This document shows, piece after piece, positions 23,001 through 34,621 of a stretch of 64,000 bases of DNA; the stretch's first letter is position 1, and each line of letters opens with the position of its first letter. The position numbers were made by a program, and so were the translations under genes. Below the pieces are notes generated by a model. The model ran no database searches. It was not told the origin of the DNA and saw nothing but the letters and a program-made list of their open reading frames with translations. The stretch is from Arcuatula senhousia (taxonomy: Eukaryota; Mollusca; Bivalvia; Mytilida; Mytilidae): the NCBI GenBank assembly GCA_963971305.1, contig OZ020309.1, forward strand, positions 14,067,001 through 14,131,000, given 5' to 3'.

Positions 23001-23650
23001 GAATGATTGCGAACGAGGTATATTTTGAATTTTTAAATACTTTTAGGATTAACATTTTATATTGTATTAATTCAAGAGTGAAATTACCTCTAATTTTGCG
23101 TGTACGTACAGGAAAAAGAAACATAAAAGCACGAAATCTGTACACACCATATGGTACTATAGGATAAAGCTGTATACAAGGTATCATACCTCAATTTCTA
23201 TGTCATGAAGTCTGTGAGGAAAATTTTGCATGTATGTACAATACGTCTAAAAACATAAGTTTTCGGTTAACAGGTAGATGACATAGGGGCGTAAAATCGA
23301 AATACACCATATGGCATTTTAAGACAAAGCAAAATATCATACCTTTACCTTATGTAGCTGCTTGAATAACTGCGACGGAAATTATGTTACGTACGAACGA
23401 ACGGACGGACAAATGGATAAAGGTTAAACAGTATACCCCTCATCTTAAAAACGAGGGTATGATTATAAGTATTTAACTAGTCGAAACAGCCACGCTGCAT
23501 ATCCCCGCGCTACTCTGGTGTTTGATAGTATAAGGGCAAATAATTGAAAGAAACAAACTTTGTCTATAATGAGCATTACTAGTACTATCAAATGTATATC
23601 TATTAATATGAGACTTTTCCCTGGTAGTGGAAGTTATAGTAATTAATGTA
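23001..23650. other. Non-coding stretch before the second segment copy
   Basis: Includes a block with GAACGAACGGACGGAC and a small hairpin (ATACCCCTC / GAGGGTAT) near 23432-23460. No gene. The large duplication probably begins near its end; the exact start cannot be set because copy 1 is cut by the window edge. Confidence 0.4.
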
Positions 23651-23654
23651 AAGA

Positions 23655-24570
23655 ATTATGCATGACGAAGGAATAATGTGTCCTTAGGCTATCTATGCAG
23701 CCCAGCCCCTAAGGGCATTATCAAAATTCTGAAACATTTGGCAGAATCTACATTCATAGTGCAACTACTGAGCCTAGTTTCATTTCCGTATTCCAAATAA
23801 CCTGGGAGGAGTTGTGTGACAAAGGAATAATGTGCCCTTAGGCTACCTATGCAGTCCAGCTTCTGGGGGCATTATCAAAATTCCGAAACCTTTGGCAGAA
23901 TCTACATCCATATTCCATAGTGCAACTAATAAGCCGATTTTCAGTTCCATATTCCAAATAACCTCGGAGGAGCTGTGTGACAAAGGAATAATGTGCCCTA
24001 AGGCTACCTATGCAGTCCAGCCCCTAGGGGCATTATCAAATTGCCGAAACCTTTGGCAGAATCTACATCCGTAGTGCAACTACTGAGCGAAGTTTCAGTT
24101 CAATATTTCAAATAACCTAGGAGGAGTTGCGTGACGAAGGAATAATGTGCCCTAAGGCTACCTATGCAGCCCAGCCCCTAGGGGCCATATCAAAATTCCG
24201 AAACTTGTGGCAGAATTTGCATCCATAGTGCAACTACTGAGCAAAAGTTTCAGTTCTGCATTCCAAATAACCTGGGAGGAGTTGCATGACGAAGGAATAG
24301 TGTGGCCTAATGCTAACTAACTATGCAGCCCAGCCCCTAACGGCATTATCAAAATTCCAAAACTTTCGCAGAGATACATCCATAGTGCAACTACTGAGCC
24401 AAGTGTCAGCTCCATATTCCAAATAACTTTGGAGGAGTTGCGTGACAAAGGAATAATGTGCACTTAGGCTATCTATGCAGCCCAGCCCCTAGGGGTATTA
24501 TCAAAATTCCAAAACCTTCGGCAAAGTCCCCACCCAAAATGCAATTAATGACCCAAGTTTCATCTTTCTA
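23655..24570. repeat. ~150-bp tandem array, copy 2
   Basis: Same units as 1-700, with position 1 aligning to 23874. One to two more units are visible to the left. Small indels, such as a duplicated CTAA near 24313, shift the offset. Confidence 0.85.
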
Positions 24571-24640
24571 CTCCCAGTGGTTACAGAGATTATCCTGGAC
24601 ATTAACGCCATACGTACGTACGTACATCGAACAGCAAAAC

Positions 24641-24674
24641 ATTATCCCCGTGCTTTCGCTAGCGCGGGGATAAT
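24641..24674. other. GC-rich stem-loop, copy 2
   Basis: Identical in structure to the hairpin at 763-796. Confidence 0.6.
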
Positions 24675-25343
24675 AGCATGGCTTTAGAATTGTTGATTTT
24701 AAATTAGTACATGTACGTTTTACTTGTACATATTTATACAGTATTATAAGGGCTTCAAAATCAGATCTGATTTATGGGTTTAATCACAGATTATCATATG
24801 GGAATAAACAGACCGAACGAACATCTCCCCACGCACCCGGGTAGTAACAGACTGTTAAAATTCTCGATTTTTTTTAATGCACGTGTCATGTATGCTTTAA
24901 AACGATTGCCATATATATAATACATTATACTTTGGAGGTTATAATGGTTTTTGGCCATGTTTGCAATACAAAGTCAGTTGGCATAGTTTATAATTAGTTG
25001 TAATGTTCTCTTTCTAAGACCTGTGTTAGAATTTTTTCAGTATTTTAGGGATAAGTGTCTCTTGTTTAACGTCTTCATCTTTGATTTTTTATTTCTTTTT
25101 TTTTTCCTTCCATGCTTTCTGTTGGAAAAGTTCATTCTTTTTCTTTTCATACTGAAAAATTAATGGTAAGCTTGATCAAACAGACTGATGTGCTTGTTAT
25201 AACGCGATTTATATTAATTTTATGTCTATGACTAAACAATCATCACTACGAATATATACGCTTTATGTCACTTTGTAAGATTACTTCTATTTGTAAAAAA
25301 TGTGTGTTATGGCATAATATAGTATGATATCAGTTGATTAATT

Positions 25344-25861
25344 TGCTCTCAACAGACTGACCAACAGACCGAGTTCATTATAGCCGACTCACCAACAGAC
25401 CCAATTTAAGGCAAAAAACATAATAAATGCCACAAAAACGCATGTCTGTCGGTTTTTCTTTCTTATATGTACAGTTATATGTCAAACATACATGATGTAC
25501 AATTTAAGTTGCGTTTTTTGTAATGCTTTCGACTTAATTTTAGCAAAACGCTGTAATGTTTACATTTTTGAATGACAAAATTGGTAGAAATATCTCGATG
25601 AGTAACACACCTTTCCATTTTGTATCTTACCAATGTAAGCTACAGAGAAAAATAATATATGAATACGTTCAGTATTTAATATTGTTTTGCCCATTATAAA
25701 TTGTTTTTTAAATATTTAGTAAAATATATTGACCTTCATATGCTTTTCTCTCGATAGTATTTTAGCCGACTCTCCAACAGACCCATTTCCCATATAGCCT
25801 CCATGTAAAATAAAACCAACAGACCGAGTTCTCAGTTAGCCGAGTGAAGGAGGTGGATGTG
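25344..25861 (+). repeat. Dispersed CAACAGACC-end repeat, copy 2
   Basis: Counterpart of 1478-1993, with only a few substitutions. Confidence 0.6.
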
Positions 25862-26189
25862 TAAGTGGCTCATTCGTGTTCTTAAAAAATCATCTTAGCG
25901 CCTTTTTTAAAATAAAGATGCAATTCTGAAAATATGACTTAATAAAGCCTTCCGCTCTGTAGAGATCTCATGATTACTTTATTGTTCAATATAAAAAGGA
26001 GAATGAGAGAGGATATCAATTTCAAATGCAACATGACAGAAATTTTACGGTAAGATAAAATGAATTTTCAGAAGGTACATCACGTTTAGAAATCACCTTA
26101 ATTTATGTTGCTTAACATGTTAAAGGAAACACATCATATAACATTTCATGACTAGCTTGGCACCTGCACCCCTTACCAAGTTTTGAAAT

Positions 26190-26596
26190 TTAAGTTCGAT
26201 CGATCGTAGAGGAGTCTTTGTTAGCGTAGTGGAATCGTACCGAGCGTAGTACAAGCGTAGTGAAAGCGTAACACGATCGTAGTGATCGTAGAAGATGCGT
26301 AGAAAGGTCGTAGAAGATGCGTAGAAAGGTCGTAGTTGGTCGTGGTATAATCGTAGTATGGTCGTAGCAAAGTCGCTGAAGCAACGTACTGCACTCGTGG
26401 TGGTCGTAGTAGCATCGTACTTGATTTGACAATTGAAAATAAATTCCCCTCGAACTATCGTACTGTGGTCGTAGCTCTGTCGTACTCGTAGTCACACTGA
26501 CTACGTTTTAACACAATTGTCGCGACTCTACTACGATCTTTAAGATCGTGAAGGTCGTGGAGAGCGTAGTAAGATCGTGGTCAGTGTGATGGGGGC
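26190..26596. mobile_element. CpG-rich TIR element A, copy 2
   Basis: Counterpart of 2324-2730. The single preserved end again finishes with GTGATGGGGGC then TTA. The interior is almost unchanged. Confidence 0.6.
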
Positions 26597-28069
26597 TTAA
26601 GATTCAAAACTTATGTGAAAAGGCGAGACCCCTTCTGGACAAAGAACATAAAGAGAAGGAGTATACAAACAAAAGCTTTGATACAGATTCCCTGTACATA
26701 TAAAATATGGTAGTTAGGGTTCATTCTTTGCCCATCTTTCCCCCAATTCATTACCAACAATGAACAAAAGTAATACTCTGTAAGAATCAAAAACGTTCAA
26801 AATTCAAGAGACCGTGATACATTAAGACATAAACAACACCAAAAAAAAACCAGGAGCCTGAATCGCTCACTTGACTTAAATGCCTAAATTTTATAAGCCT
26901 ATTGACATTGAAAGAGTCATAAAGTAAAAGGTTAAACTGAATGCTGCATAATATATTGTGACACTATAGGCATGTATTGTTTCAGTTCAATACAAGAATT
27001 AGACCCAAAATTATCAGTGAAATAATTTATTCTCCAAAGCAATTTCAAAGTTACAATTTACATGAAATTAAAATACATAATAAAATGACTTACTGTAAAT
27101 ACGAATCTTGTTCCACCATTAAGCTTTAAAACCAGAAAGCTAATCTAATCTGCAGAGCGACAATCCCGCTCTGCATTTATAGTCCATGGGCAGAACTGGT
27201 GTAAGCCGGTTCTGACCATGGAATTACCTACTCTGAGATGCCAGGTGCAGAAAGAATTTAACAGTATCCAAAAACGTTTAAACAATTACAGTTTTAGAAT
27301 TTAGCTGTCAATCAAAACGAATCCAAAATTCAAAATAAGGAATTTACATGCATTGTCACATCAATCAAATGTCTATCAAATTCCAAATACAGTTATAGTT
27401 GTTTACATGATTGTTAATCTCAGAGTACATATTGTAAACAACGTAGAAGCACCTGACACCTGTTCATGGGAACATACATAAACCATTTCTAGATTCGCAC
27501 ATTTACGTACCATGATCACAATTCTTAAATGTCAAATACTACAAGTTTTATATTGAATTGAAATGTCAAGTTTAACAACATGTACATGATGTAATAATTA
27601 TCTATCGTGGTCAGTTAAGTGTATCAATAATATACCTTGATAAATATTCGAATAAATCTTGTAAGTTATTAATTAATTAAGTTTTACTTGTTAGATTTCT
27701 ATTATAATATCATTGGTCAATGTCAATGCGTGTCTCTTTAGTATTACAATCGTCCTTTTCCCTTGAAATCTTTGGCTACAATTTTAAATTCATTTCTTTA
27801 AGCATTGACCATGACCAATATATTTTTCAACTATCTTCATCTTCCATTTCCTTGGGTCCGTGCGTATGCGCTTTGGCTATACGTTTGCGGTGTGTTTATG
27901 CGACATTCCTCTTGTCGTATCTCAGAGAGTATCTTCTGATTCTTGAAGTGGCTGCCCGCTGCCCCTATCCTAGGTTGTCCTCCTTTCTGGAAGATCTTAC
28001 CCGTCATCGGAAACAGACCGGATGCAAGCCACCCTCTGAGATTCAAGGTATAAAATGACCAACCTACGC
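26597..28069. other. Non-coding stretch, copy 2 of 2731-4203
   Basis: Contains the paired hairpins at 27151-27222. ORFs match those of copy 1 with a few substitutions and are not called as genes. Confidence 0.45.
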
Positions 28070-28296
28070 TGACCAGGATTTCATGATTAACCAAATATAT
28101 TCAATTTACCATCGAATTGTGACCAGGATTAATTTACAATTAAATATTTACAACATTGCGACTAGATTCAAGTGACCAGGATGTTATATACAATTAATAT
28201 AACAAAATAACCAGGATTATAGTTATTTACAAAAATAAACATTCAAACAATATGACCAGGATTTTAACAAAATATTAAATCGCTTTACCAGGATTA
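28070..28296 (+). repeat. TGACCAGGATT motif cluster, truncated copy 2
   Basis: The first six motif sites of 4204-4430 are kept at the same spacing. Similarity to copy 1 ends after 28316, where the Tigger-like segment begins. One more motif is found at about 30836. Confidence 0.6.
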
Positions 28297-28316
28297 TGTT
28301 CATGTGGCACCAAAAT

Positions 28317-30811
28317 CAGATTATCTCCCTTTGTTTTTCAGGTTTTTACTTGTGCATCCGTGAGAGCAATACTTCTTGTTGATTTCTTTGTTTATTGTAC
28401 TTTCTATGTATATTGTAATGTTACTATATCGCTATTATGAAAAATAAATATTTTAAAACTTTTGTTTGTTGATTTTTTAACTATTGCACACAACATTGTT
28501 TTGTTTACTTTGCTGTAATAATACATTTACGCATCTCATATGTGAGCTATCGTTATGATTAAAAACAAACAAGTCTTGACAATGATTTATTCATATGTTA
28601 AATATCACAAGACAATAAATAAACAATAATAAACACAAGCACTAATAAGATTGGAAGCACTACAGAAAGTTAATTTAAATTTTACACTTTAAAAAAGTCA
28701 GTAACTGTCTTCTGGACTAAGGAAGTGGCGATCGATCTCTGTAAGCAGGTCTCCATGTCTGAAAGGTGGCTAAACATCTGATCGGGCACGTCGGTCTTTG
28801 CAGCGAACTTTCTTTGTAGCTGGGCTATCATCTGGAGTGCTTCACGGTCGGTGATAAGTGGTTCTTCTTCTTGGTCTTCGGGTTCTTCTTCTTGATCTTC
28901 GTCTTTTGTGTTTAGAATGCCGGCTACGATGTCATCTTCAGTGGGTGGTTCTGCTACTATCACATCGTTGTCAACACTTGCGTAGGCATCGAAGTCGACT
29001 GTGTCGGGAACATCTGTGGTACCAGTCAGCTGTTGCCAATTGTTTCTCAGTTGTTGAAGTGGAATGTCGTCATCGTCGTCATCGCTGTCGTGTGTGTCTT
29101 CATCTGTCTGTTCGACGAAACCTCCACGTTTAAAGCAGTTTCGGATGCAGGTCTGGGTTACAAGTCTCCAGGCTTTGTGAATCATCAGGATGGCTTGGTA
29201 GACATCTACGGCGAACTGTGTCTTGTAGTCGTGGCTGTCGATGAGTTTCTGTATTAGAAGTCGTCGGTAGTTCTGTTTGAAGTTCCAGATGATGCCTTGG
29301 TCCATGGGTTGTATCTTCGAGGTTGTGTTGGGTGGCAGGAAGGTCAGTGTCACGGACTGAAGGTTCTTGATGTGTGGGTGTGCTGGGCAGTTGTCGATGA
29401 ACAGTAGGATCTTTCGTTTCTGTCTGGTCATGGATCTGTCTAGGTCGCGTAACCATTTCTCGAACAGGAAACTGGTCATCCAAGCTTTCTTGTTGGCCTC
29501 GTATGTCACGGGTAAACTCTTGACATTCTTGAAACATCTCGGCTTTTCAAATTTACCGATGACCAAGGGCTTGAGTTTCTCTGTGCCTGTCATGTTTGCC
29601 GTCAGCGCTACTGTGAGTCTTTCTTTGCTGTTTTTACCACCATGACACGGTTCGCCTTTGAATTGAAGTGTTCTGTTTGGTAGGAGTTTGTAGAAGAGGC
29701 CAGTCTCGTCCATGTTGAACACGTCTGCAGGGCTGTACTCTCGGAGTAGGTTTGGTAGTGTGTTCTTTACGTAGTCGTCTACCACTGTTGGGTCAACTGT
29801 TGAGCTTTCACCATTTATGGATCTGGAAACGATCCCCCGTCGCTGCTTAAATCTTTCGACCCAGTTATGGTTTGCTGTGAAGTCAGTGTGTCCGAGTCGT
29901 ACGGCTAGTTCATCGGCCTTTGCTGCAAGTGTTGGTCCGGATATCGGAATGTTCTGGTCACGAACACCTTTAAACCATTGAAAGAGTGCGTCTTCTATGT
30001 CTTGGTGTACAGCAGTGCGCATCTTCTTACGACTTGACCCGAAGTCACTTGTGTTATAGGCCGATAGAATGGTTTCTCTATTCTTTATTATGGTACTAAG
30101 CGTGCTGGGTGGAATATCAAAGGCTTTTGCAATTTCAGACTTTGGTCGATCATTTTTATCAACAGCTTGAAGGATTTGATACTTTGTATCAAGATCGATT
30201 GCTTTTCTCTTACGACTTGCCATACTTAAACTTAAATGACAAAATTGAGCCGGGTCCGCATTTTTAAACCCTTTACAGCTTACAATGATTTAAACTCTTA
30301 TTATTGTAGCTTGGCGACTTTAAATTAATATTTTTGATCATTTTTACCGACAATCGTAATTTGCAAAAATAAAGTGACTAGAATTCACAAGATCGCTTGC
30401 TTATTATCCTTTAATAGTTTTTTAATCTTTAATTGGGCTTGGTATACATAATCGATAAAGAGATTAACGGCTGTTAAATGAGCTTTAAAGATCAATGACC
30501 ACACAGGTGATAATTGGCCATTTAAATGTTCACCAAGCGTGAAATGTATGACCGGTAGTAGTCGCCGATCAATATCCAATGTTTACACAACAATTTAATT
30601 GACGCTTCGCTTTATCCAGGTAAATTAGGGTAATAAATCTGTCACTTGGACAAAGAAAAGACTTCGTTATATCCCTGATTTCGCTATAGCGAATTCGTTA
30701 CAACACTGCTTTTCAGTGTTAATTAAATGATAATGGGACTGGGGAATGAAGTTCAATTCGTTATAGGCATGATTTCGCTATATGCATGTACGTTATAGCC
30801 GAACACTACTG
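28317..30811 (-). mobile_element. Tigger/pogo-like DNA transposon, one end missing
   Basis: The right end, read on the minus strand, starts CAGTAGTGTTCGGCTATAAC just after TA, a typical pogo/Tigger terminus. Subterminal TTCGTTATA/TTTCGCTATA repeats lie at 30665-30780. No matching terminus occurs at the left, where the element interior joins the flanking segment directly. The element carries one intact transposase gene and is absent from copy 1 of the segment. Confidence 0.85.
28682..30223 (-). CDS. Tigger/pogo-family transposase (DDD, CENP-B-like)
   Basis: Intact 513-aa frame with an ATG start. In this family the protein binds the element ends and cuts and pastes the DNA into TA sites. An N-terminal pipsqueak/CENP-B-type HTH (about residues 1-55, with KSEIAKAFDIPPSTLSTIIK) is followed by a second HTH of CENP-B DNA-binding type (about 70-135, NHNWVERFKQRRG). 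The DDE_1 catalytic core spans about 165-365, with Asp172 (FNMDETGLFY), Asp277 (LLFIDNCPAHP) and Asp308 (QPMDQG). There are 30 residues between the last two. An acidic stretch (about 375-455) precedes the C-terminus, which ends in QKTVTDFF (504-511), a canonical PCNA-binding PIP box as reported for pogo. No stops or frameshifts are seen, so it may be young. A domesticated gene is less likely because one TIR is still adjacent. Confidence 0.95.
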   Translation of the reverse strand: MASRKRKAIDLDTKYQILQAVDKNDRPKSEIAKAFDIPPSTLSTIIKNRETILSAYNTSDFGSSRKKMRTAVHQDIEDALFQWFKGVRDQNIPISGPTLAAKADELAVRLGHTDFTANHNWVERFKQRRGIVSRSINGESSTVDPTVVDDYVKNTLPNLLREYSPADVFNMDETGLFYKLLPNRTLQFKGEPCHGGKNSKERLTVALTANMTGTEKLKPLVIGKFEKPRCFKNVKSLPVTYEANKKAWMTSFLFEKWLRDLDRSMTRQKRKILLFIDNCPAHPHIKNLQSVTLTFLPPNTTSKIQPMDQGIIWNFKQNYRRLLIQKLIDSHDYKTQFAVDVYQAILMIHKAWRLVTQTCIRNCFKRGGFVEQTDEDTHDSDDDDDDIPLQQLRNNWQQLTGTTDVPDTVDFDAYASVDNDVIVAEPPTEDDIVAGILNTKDEDQEEEPEDQEEEPLITDREALQMIAQLQRKFAAKTDVPDQMFSHLSDMETCLQRSIATSLVQKTVTDFFKV

Positions 30812-30869
30812 TATATTCAATTTACCATCGAATTGTGACCAGGATTAATTTACAATTAAATATTTACAA
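30812..30869. repeat. 58-bp re-duplicated flank beside the Tigger element
   Basis: Matches 28096-28153 (and 4230-4287 in copy 1). It starts with TATATTCAATTT at the transposon end and then joins, over a 3-bp CAA overlap, to sequence equivalent to 5929. It therefore marks a TA insertion site on one side and a 1.6-kb deletion on the other. Confidence 0.8.
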
Positions 30870-30997
30870 TGGGATCAATTTCATCTAACTCTTGTCTTAA
30901 CATATCAATTAACATTTCTGAGATATCTCTTAATCTTTTTGGAAGACGAATCTCATCAAAATTTGGTATTTTTGAATCAAAAGTTTTCCAAAGATTG

Positions 30998-31555
30998 TTA
31001 TGCCAAAGCTTGAACTGTCTGTAATAACATCTTCAAAATCTCTTGTTTTGGTGTTTGTCCACTTGCTCCACTCATCGTCTGAAGAAGGTCAACTTCCATA
31101 GGTTCGTCTTTTTGTTGTAGTCCACTGTCGTCATTCACTGTTCTGTCTGTCGTTAGTGTCGTCTTTAGTTCTGAAAGTGGTATGTCGTCTTCGTCTGATT
31201 CATTTTGTAGTTGTTCTATCCATTTTTTTCTTGCTTGGAGTCTCTTTCGCAGTTTTAAGAGCGGAACTTCTTCCTCCTCGGCTGAAGATTCCTGTCTTTC
31301 TTGCTGCCTGTGCCTTATTGCTACGTTGTTTTCGTTCTCCTCTGTACTGTTAGCTTCTGATTCATCGGAAACCTCTGGTGGTACGACATACGTAGATTTT
31401 CGAAGTATTCTACTAGTGCCATCAGTTGGAATTTGCCATTCATCGATCTTTGCAAGTCTCATATGTCTGGCATGCGCCTTAGTTGTAGTACCATTCAATT
31501 GATTCTTCAGAACGTAACTCAAAGGTCCTGTCTTACTCTGTAATAGGGAGTCCAT
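30998..31555 (-). pseudogene. Gypsy-like integrase C-terminal region and acidic tail, copy 2
   Basis: Counterpart of 6060-6617, with two visible residue changes in the acidic part. The same frameshift separates it from the preceding integrase module. Confidence 0.75.
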
Positions 31556-32114
31556 TTCTTCTCTAGCTTATTGGTTCTTTGGTGGTTTCGGAGGTATACT
31601 GGGTCACCAACGTCGAAAGTCTCTTCTTTTGCATTTTTGTCTGCGTTCTCTTTTTGTCTTTTCTTCGCTTCCTTCAAATGACAATGCACCAAAAGGAAAG
31701 CGTTGTGTTGTTCCTGTAGCGCAATTTTATGTTGGTCCTATCCCATGTAGCTTTTCCTTGGTTTCAGTATGGTATCCAATGGTAACACCACATCCCTGTT
31801 GTACAGTAGGTAGAATGGCGAGACCTTTGATGACTCATTCATGTGGAACCGTATAGCTGCTAAGGTTTGATTTAAGTAAAGGTCACATGTGCTGACGTCT
31901 TCTTCTATCTTCTTAGCCATAACGTCATGAAGGGTTCTGTGAAATCTCTCTACCTTACAATTGGCTTGTGGATTGTAGAAGGATGTCTTCACATGATGGA
32001 TGTTGAGTTCTTTTAGGGTTTCCTCTACTTTTCTGTTGATGTTCTCTGTTCCGTTGTCTGATACGAGTTCTAAAGATGCTCCATATCTCGGGAAGATTTC
32101 TTCAATCAGAAGTA
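31556..32114 (-). pseudogene. Gypsy-like integrase core, second half, copy 2
   Basis: The frame at 31738-32139 is identical in protein sequence to copy 1 and keeps the Asp and Glu of the D35E pair. It is cut from the first half by the four-unit array. Confidence 0.85.
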
Positions 32115-33480
32115 CAAATGACAACAAAGTTCCAGACAATAAATTTTGCTACGCCTGACGCGCGTTTCGTCTATTCAAGACTCATCAGAGGCGCTCTACC
32201 AAAAATATTGAAAATGCCAAACACTGTATGAATATGAAGAGCATAGAACAGTATAACCAAAAATACCAAACTGGGGAACCAAATTATTACTAAGATATTC
32301 AACCTATGTCTGGGGTAGGAAGAACCTTAGGGTTTAGACAATTTTGAAATTTAGACGGATAATTTAAAGCTTTGATGTATTCTCCAACTCAAAAGTGTTG
32401 GTGCCGGAGCGGGCTAACCTCGGGGAATTTAAACTCCACCAGCAGTGCTAACCTTCACGTGTGTTCGAAATACAAATGACAACAAAGTTCCAGACAATAA
32501 ATTTTGCTACGCCTGACGCGCGTTTCGTCTATTCAAGACTCATCAGAGGCGCTCTACCAAAAATATTGAAGATGCCAAACACTGTATGAATATGAAGAGC
32601 ATAGAACAGTATAACCAAAAATACCAAACTGGGGAACCAAATTATTACTAAGATATTCAACCTATGTCTGGGGTAGGAAGAACCTTAGGGTTTAGACAAT
32701 TTTGAAATTTAGACGGATAAATTAAAGCTTTGATGTATTCTCCAACTCAAAAGTGTTGGTGCCGGAGCGGGCTAACCTCGGGGAATTTAAACTCCACCAG
32801 CAGTGCTCACCTTCACGTGTGTTCGAAATACAATAACAACAAAGTTCCAGACAATAAATTTTGCTACGCCTGACGCGCGTTTCGTCTATTCAAGACTCAT
32901 CAGAGGCGCTCTACCAAAAATATTGAAAATGCCAAACACTGCATGAATATGAAGAGCATAGAACAGTATAACCAAAAATACCAAACTGGGGATCCAAATT
33001 ATTACTAAGATATTCAACCTATGTCTGGGGTAGGAAGAAACTTAGGGTTTAGACAATTTTGAAATTTAGACGATAATTTATAGCTTTGATGTACTCTCCA
33101 ACTCAAAAGTGTTGGTGCCGGAGCGGGCTAACCTCGGGGAATTTAAACTCCACCAGCAGTGCTAACCTTCACGTGTGTTCGAAATAAAATGACAACAAAG
33201 TTCCAGACAATAAATTTTGCTACGCCTGATGCGCGTTTCGTCTATTCAAGACTCATCAGAGGCGCTCTACCAAAAATATTGAAAATGCAAACACTGTGTG
33301 AATATGAAGAGCATAGAACAGTATAACCAAAAATACCAAACTGGGGAACCAAATTATTACTAAGATATTCAACCTATGTCTGGGGAAGGAAGAACCTTAG
33401 GGTTTAGACAATTTTGAAATTTAGACGGATAATTTAAAGCTTTGATGTATTCTCCAACTCAAAAGTGTTGGTGCCGGAGC
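32115..33480. repeat. 357-bp repeat array inside integrase, four units
   Basis: Units start at about 32115, 32473, 32831 and 33187. The last is truncated at GTGCCGGAGC, exactly as in copy 1. The length difference from copy 1, about two units, accounts for the offset change between the two integrase halves. Confidence 0.9.
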
Positions 33481-34620
33481 TATGTTGTTTGCTGATTTAT
33501 CCGGTACTGCAAAAGCTTCTGGCCAGCCTGAAAAGATGTCAATAAACGAAACGATGTATTTGTTTCCAGATAAGGTCATTGGATATGGTCCCGAAAGGTC
33601 TAATGCAATCTTGGCAAATGGATAAGGTGGAATATCCGTCACTTGTGTGGGTGGTCTGGCTTTTCTTGCGTTTCTCTCTTGGCAAGTGACGCACTCCTCT
33701 AAGTATTCATTGGTCTTCTTATACATGTTTGGAAAGAAGTATTTGAGTTTCATTGCAGCGTAGGTTTTGTCTAGCCCCATATGTCCGAGTTCATCATGGT
33801 ATTGTTTCAAAACTGTATCTTCTAGTTGTGCTGGAATGTAGAGTCTAAGTCTGGGATCTTCAGAGTCTTGCTGTGACAGGTAGTAAAGAAGTTTGTCGTC
33901 CTGGCTTACGAAGTAGTGAGTGTCTTCCGTTCTTGAAGCTTTACCAGTCTGGATCTTTTTCTTGATCGTCTGGATGGTCTCGTCCTTTTCCTGTTCTTTC
34001 AATACATTGAGGTCATCAGGAAGGTCAAGCTGGTATTTCTTCGGATCGGCGTGCGTATCCACTTGGCATTTGACGTAGTTTCTTGGTTGTATCTTGTTTG
34101 AATTGATGACACTAACCTCTAGGGCGCGGTCGTCTATGTCTGGTTCATCTACATCTAGTTCTATGTCTGGACTGTTGTCTGGAGATGGTATTCTTGGAAG
34201 TAAATCTGCACAATGGTTTTCTTTGCCTTTGATGTATTCTATCTTGCAGTTGTAACTAGTAATGCTGAGAGCCCATTGCTGTATTTTCTTGTTCTCCATA
34301 GGTGAATCCAAAATGTACTTGAGTGGCTTATGGTCTGTTCGTATGACAAATTCTGCATTGTGCAAGTAATGGTCCAACTTCTGTAGGCTGTAGTAGATGG
34401 CAAAACCTTCTTTCTCTATGGTTGACCATTTCTGTTGGGATGGACTTGTGCGAAAGAAAGTAGATTGGTTTTTCTTCTCCTTCGTCTGTCTGTTGGGTCA
34501 GGCATGCTCCAATTGATGAATTGCTAGCATCTGTGTACAGTATTTATGGTTTGTTGATGTCCGGATAGGCTAATAACAGTACCACTGATAAACTTTCTTT
34601 AAGGAAGTCGAAAGCTTTTT
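33481..34620 (-). pseudogene. Gypsy-like RNase H plus integrase N-terminus, copy 2
   Basis: The 318-codon frame at 33421-34377 matches copy 1, with a glycine in IKGKENH as usual for the family. HHCC finger and first catalytic Asp are present. The RNase H start lies upstream in broken frames. The satellite begins at about 34622 and removes the RT domain. Confidence 0.85.
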
Positions 34621-34621
34621 G

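Noticed and set aside
1..23650. Whole duplicated segment as one giant transposon
   Set aside because: The right end of copy 2 falls inside a LINE that continues in copy 1, so the boundary is a breakpoint and not an element terminus.
28858..29645. Plus-strand and second minus-strand ORFs inside the Tigger gene
   Set aside because: Shadows of the 513-codon transposase in other frames.
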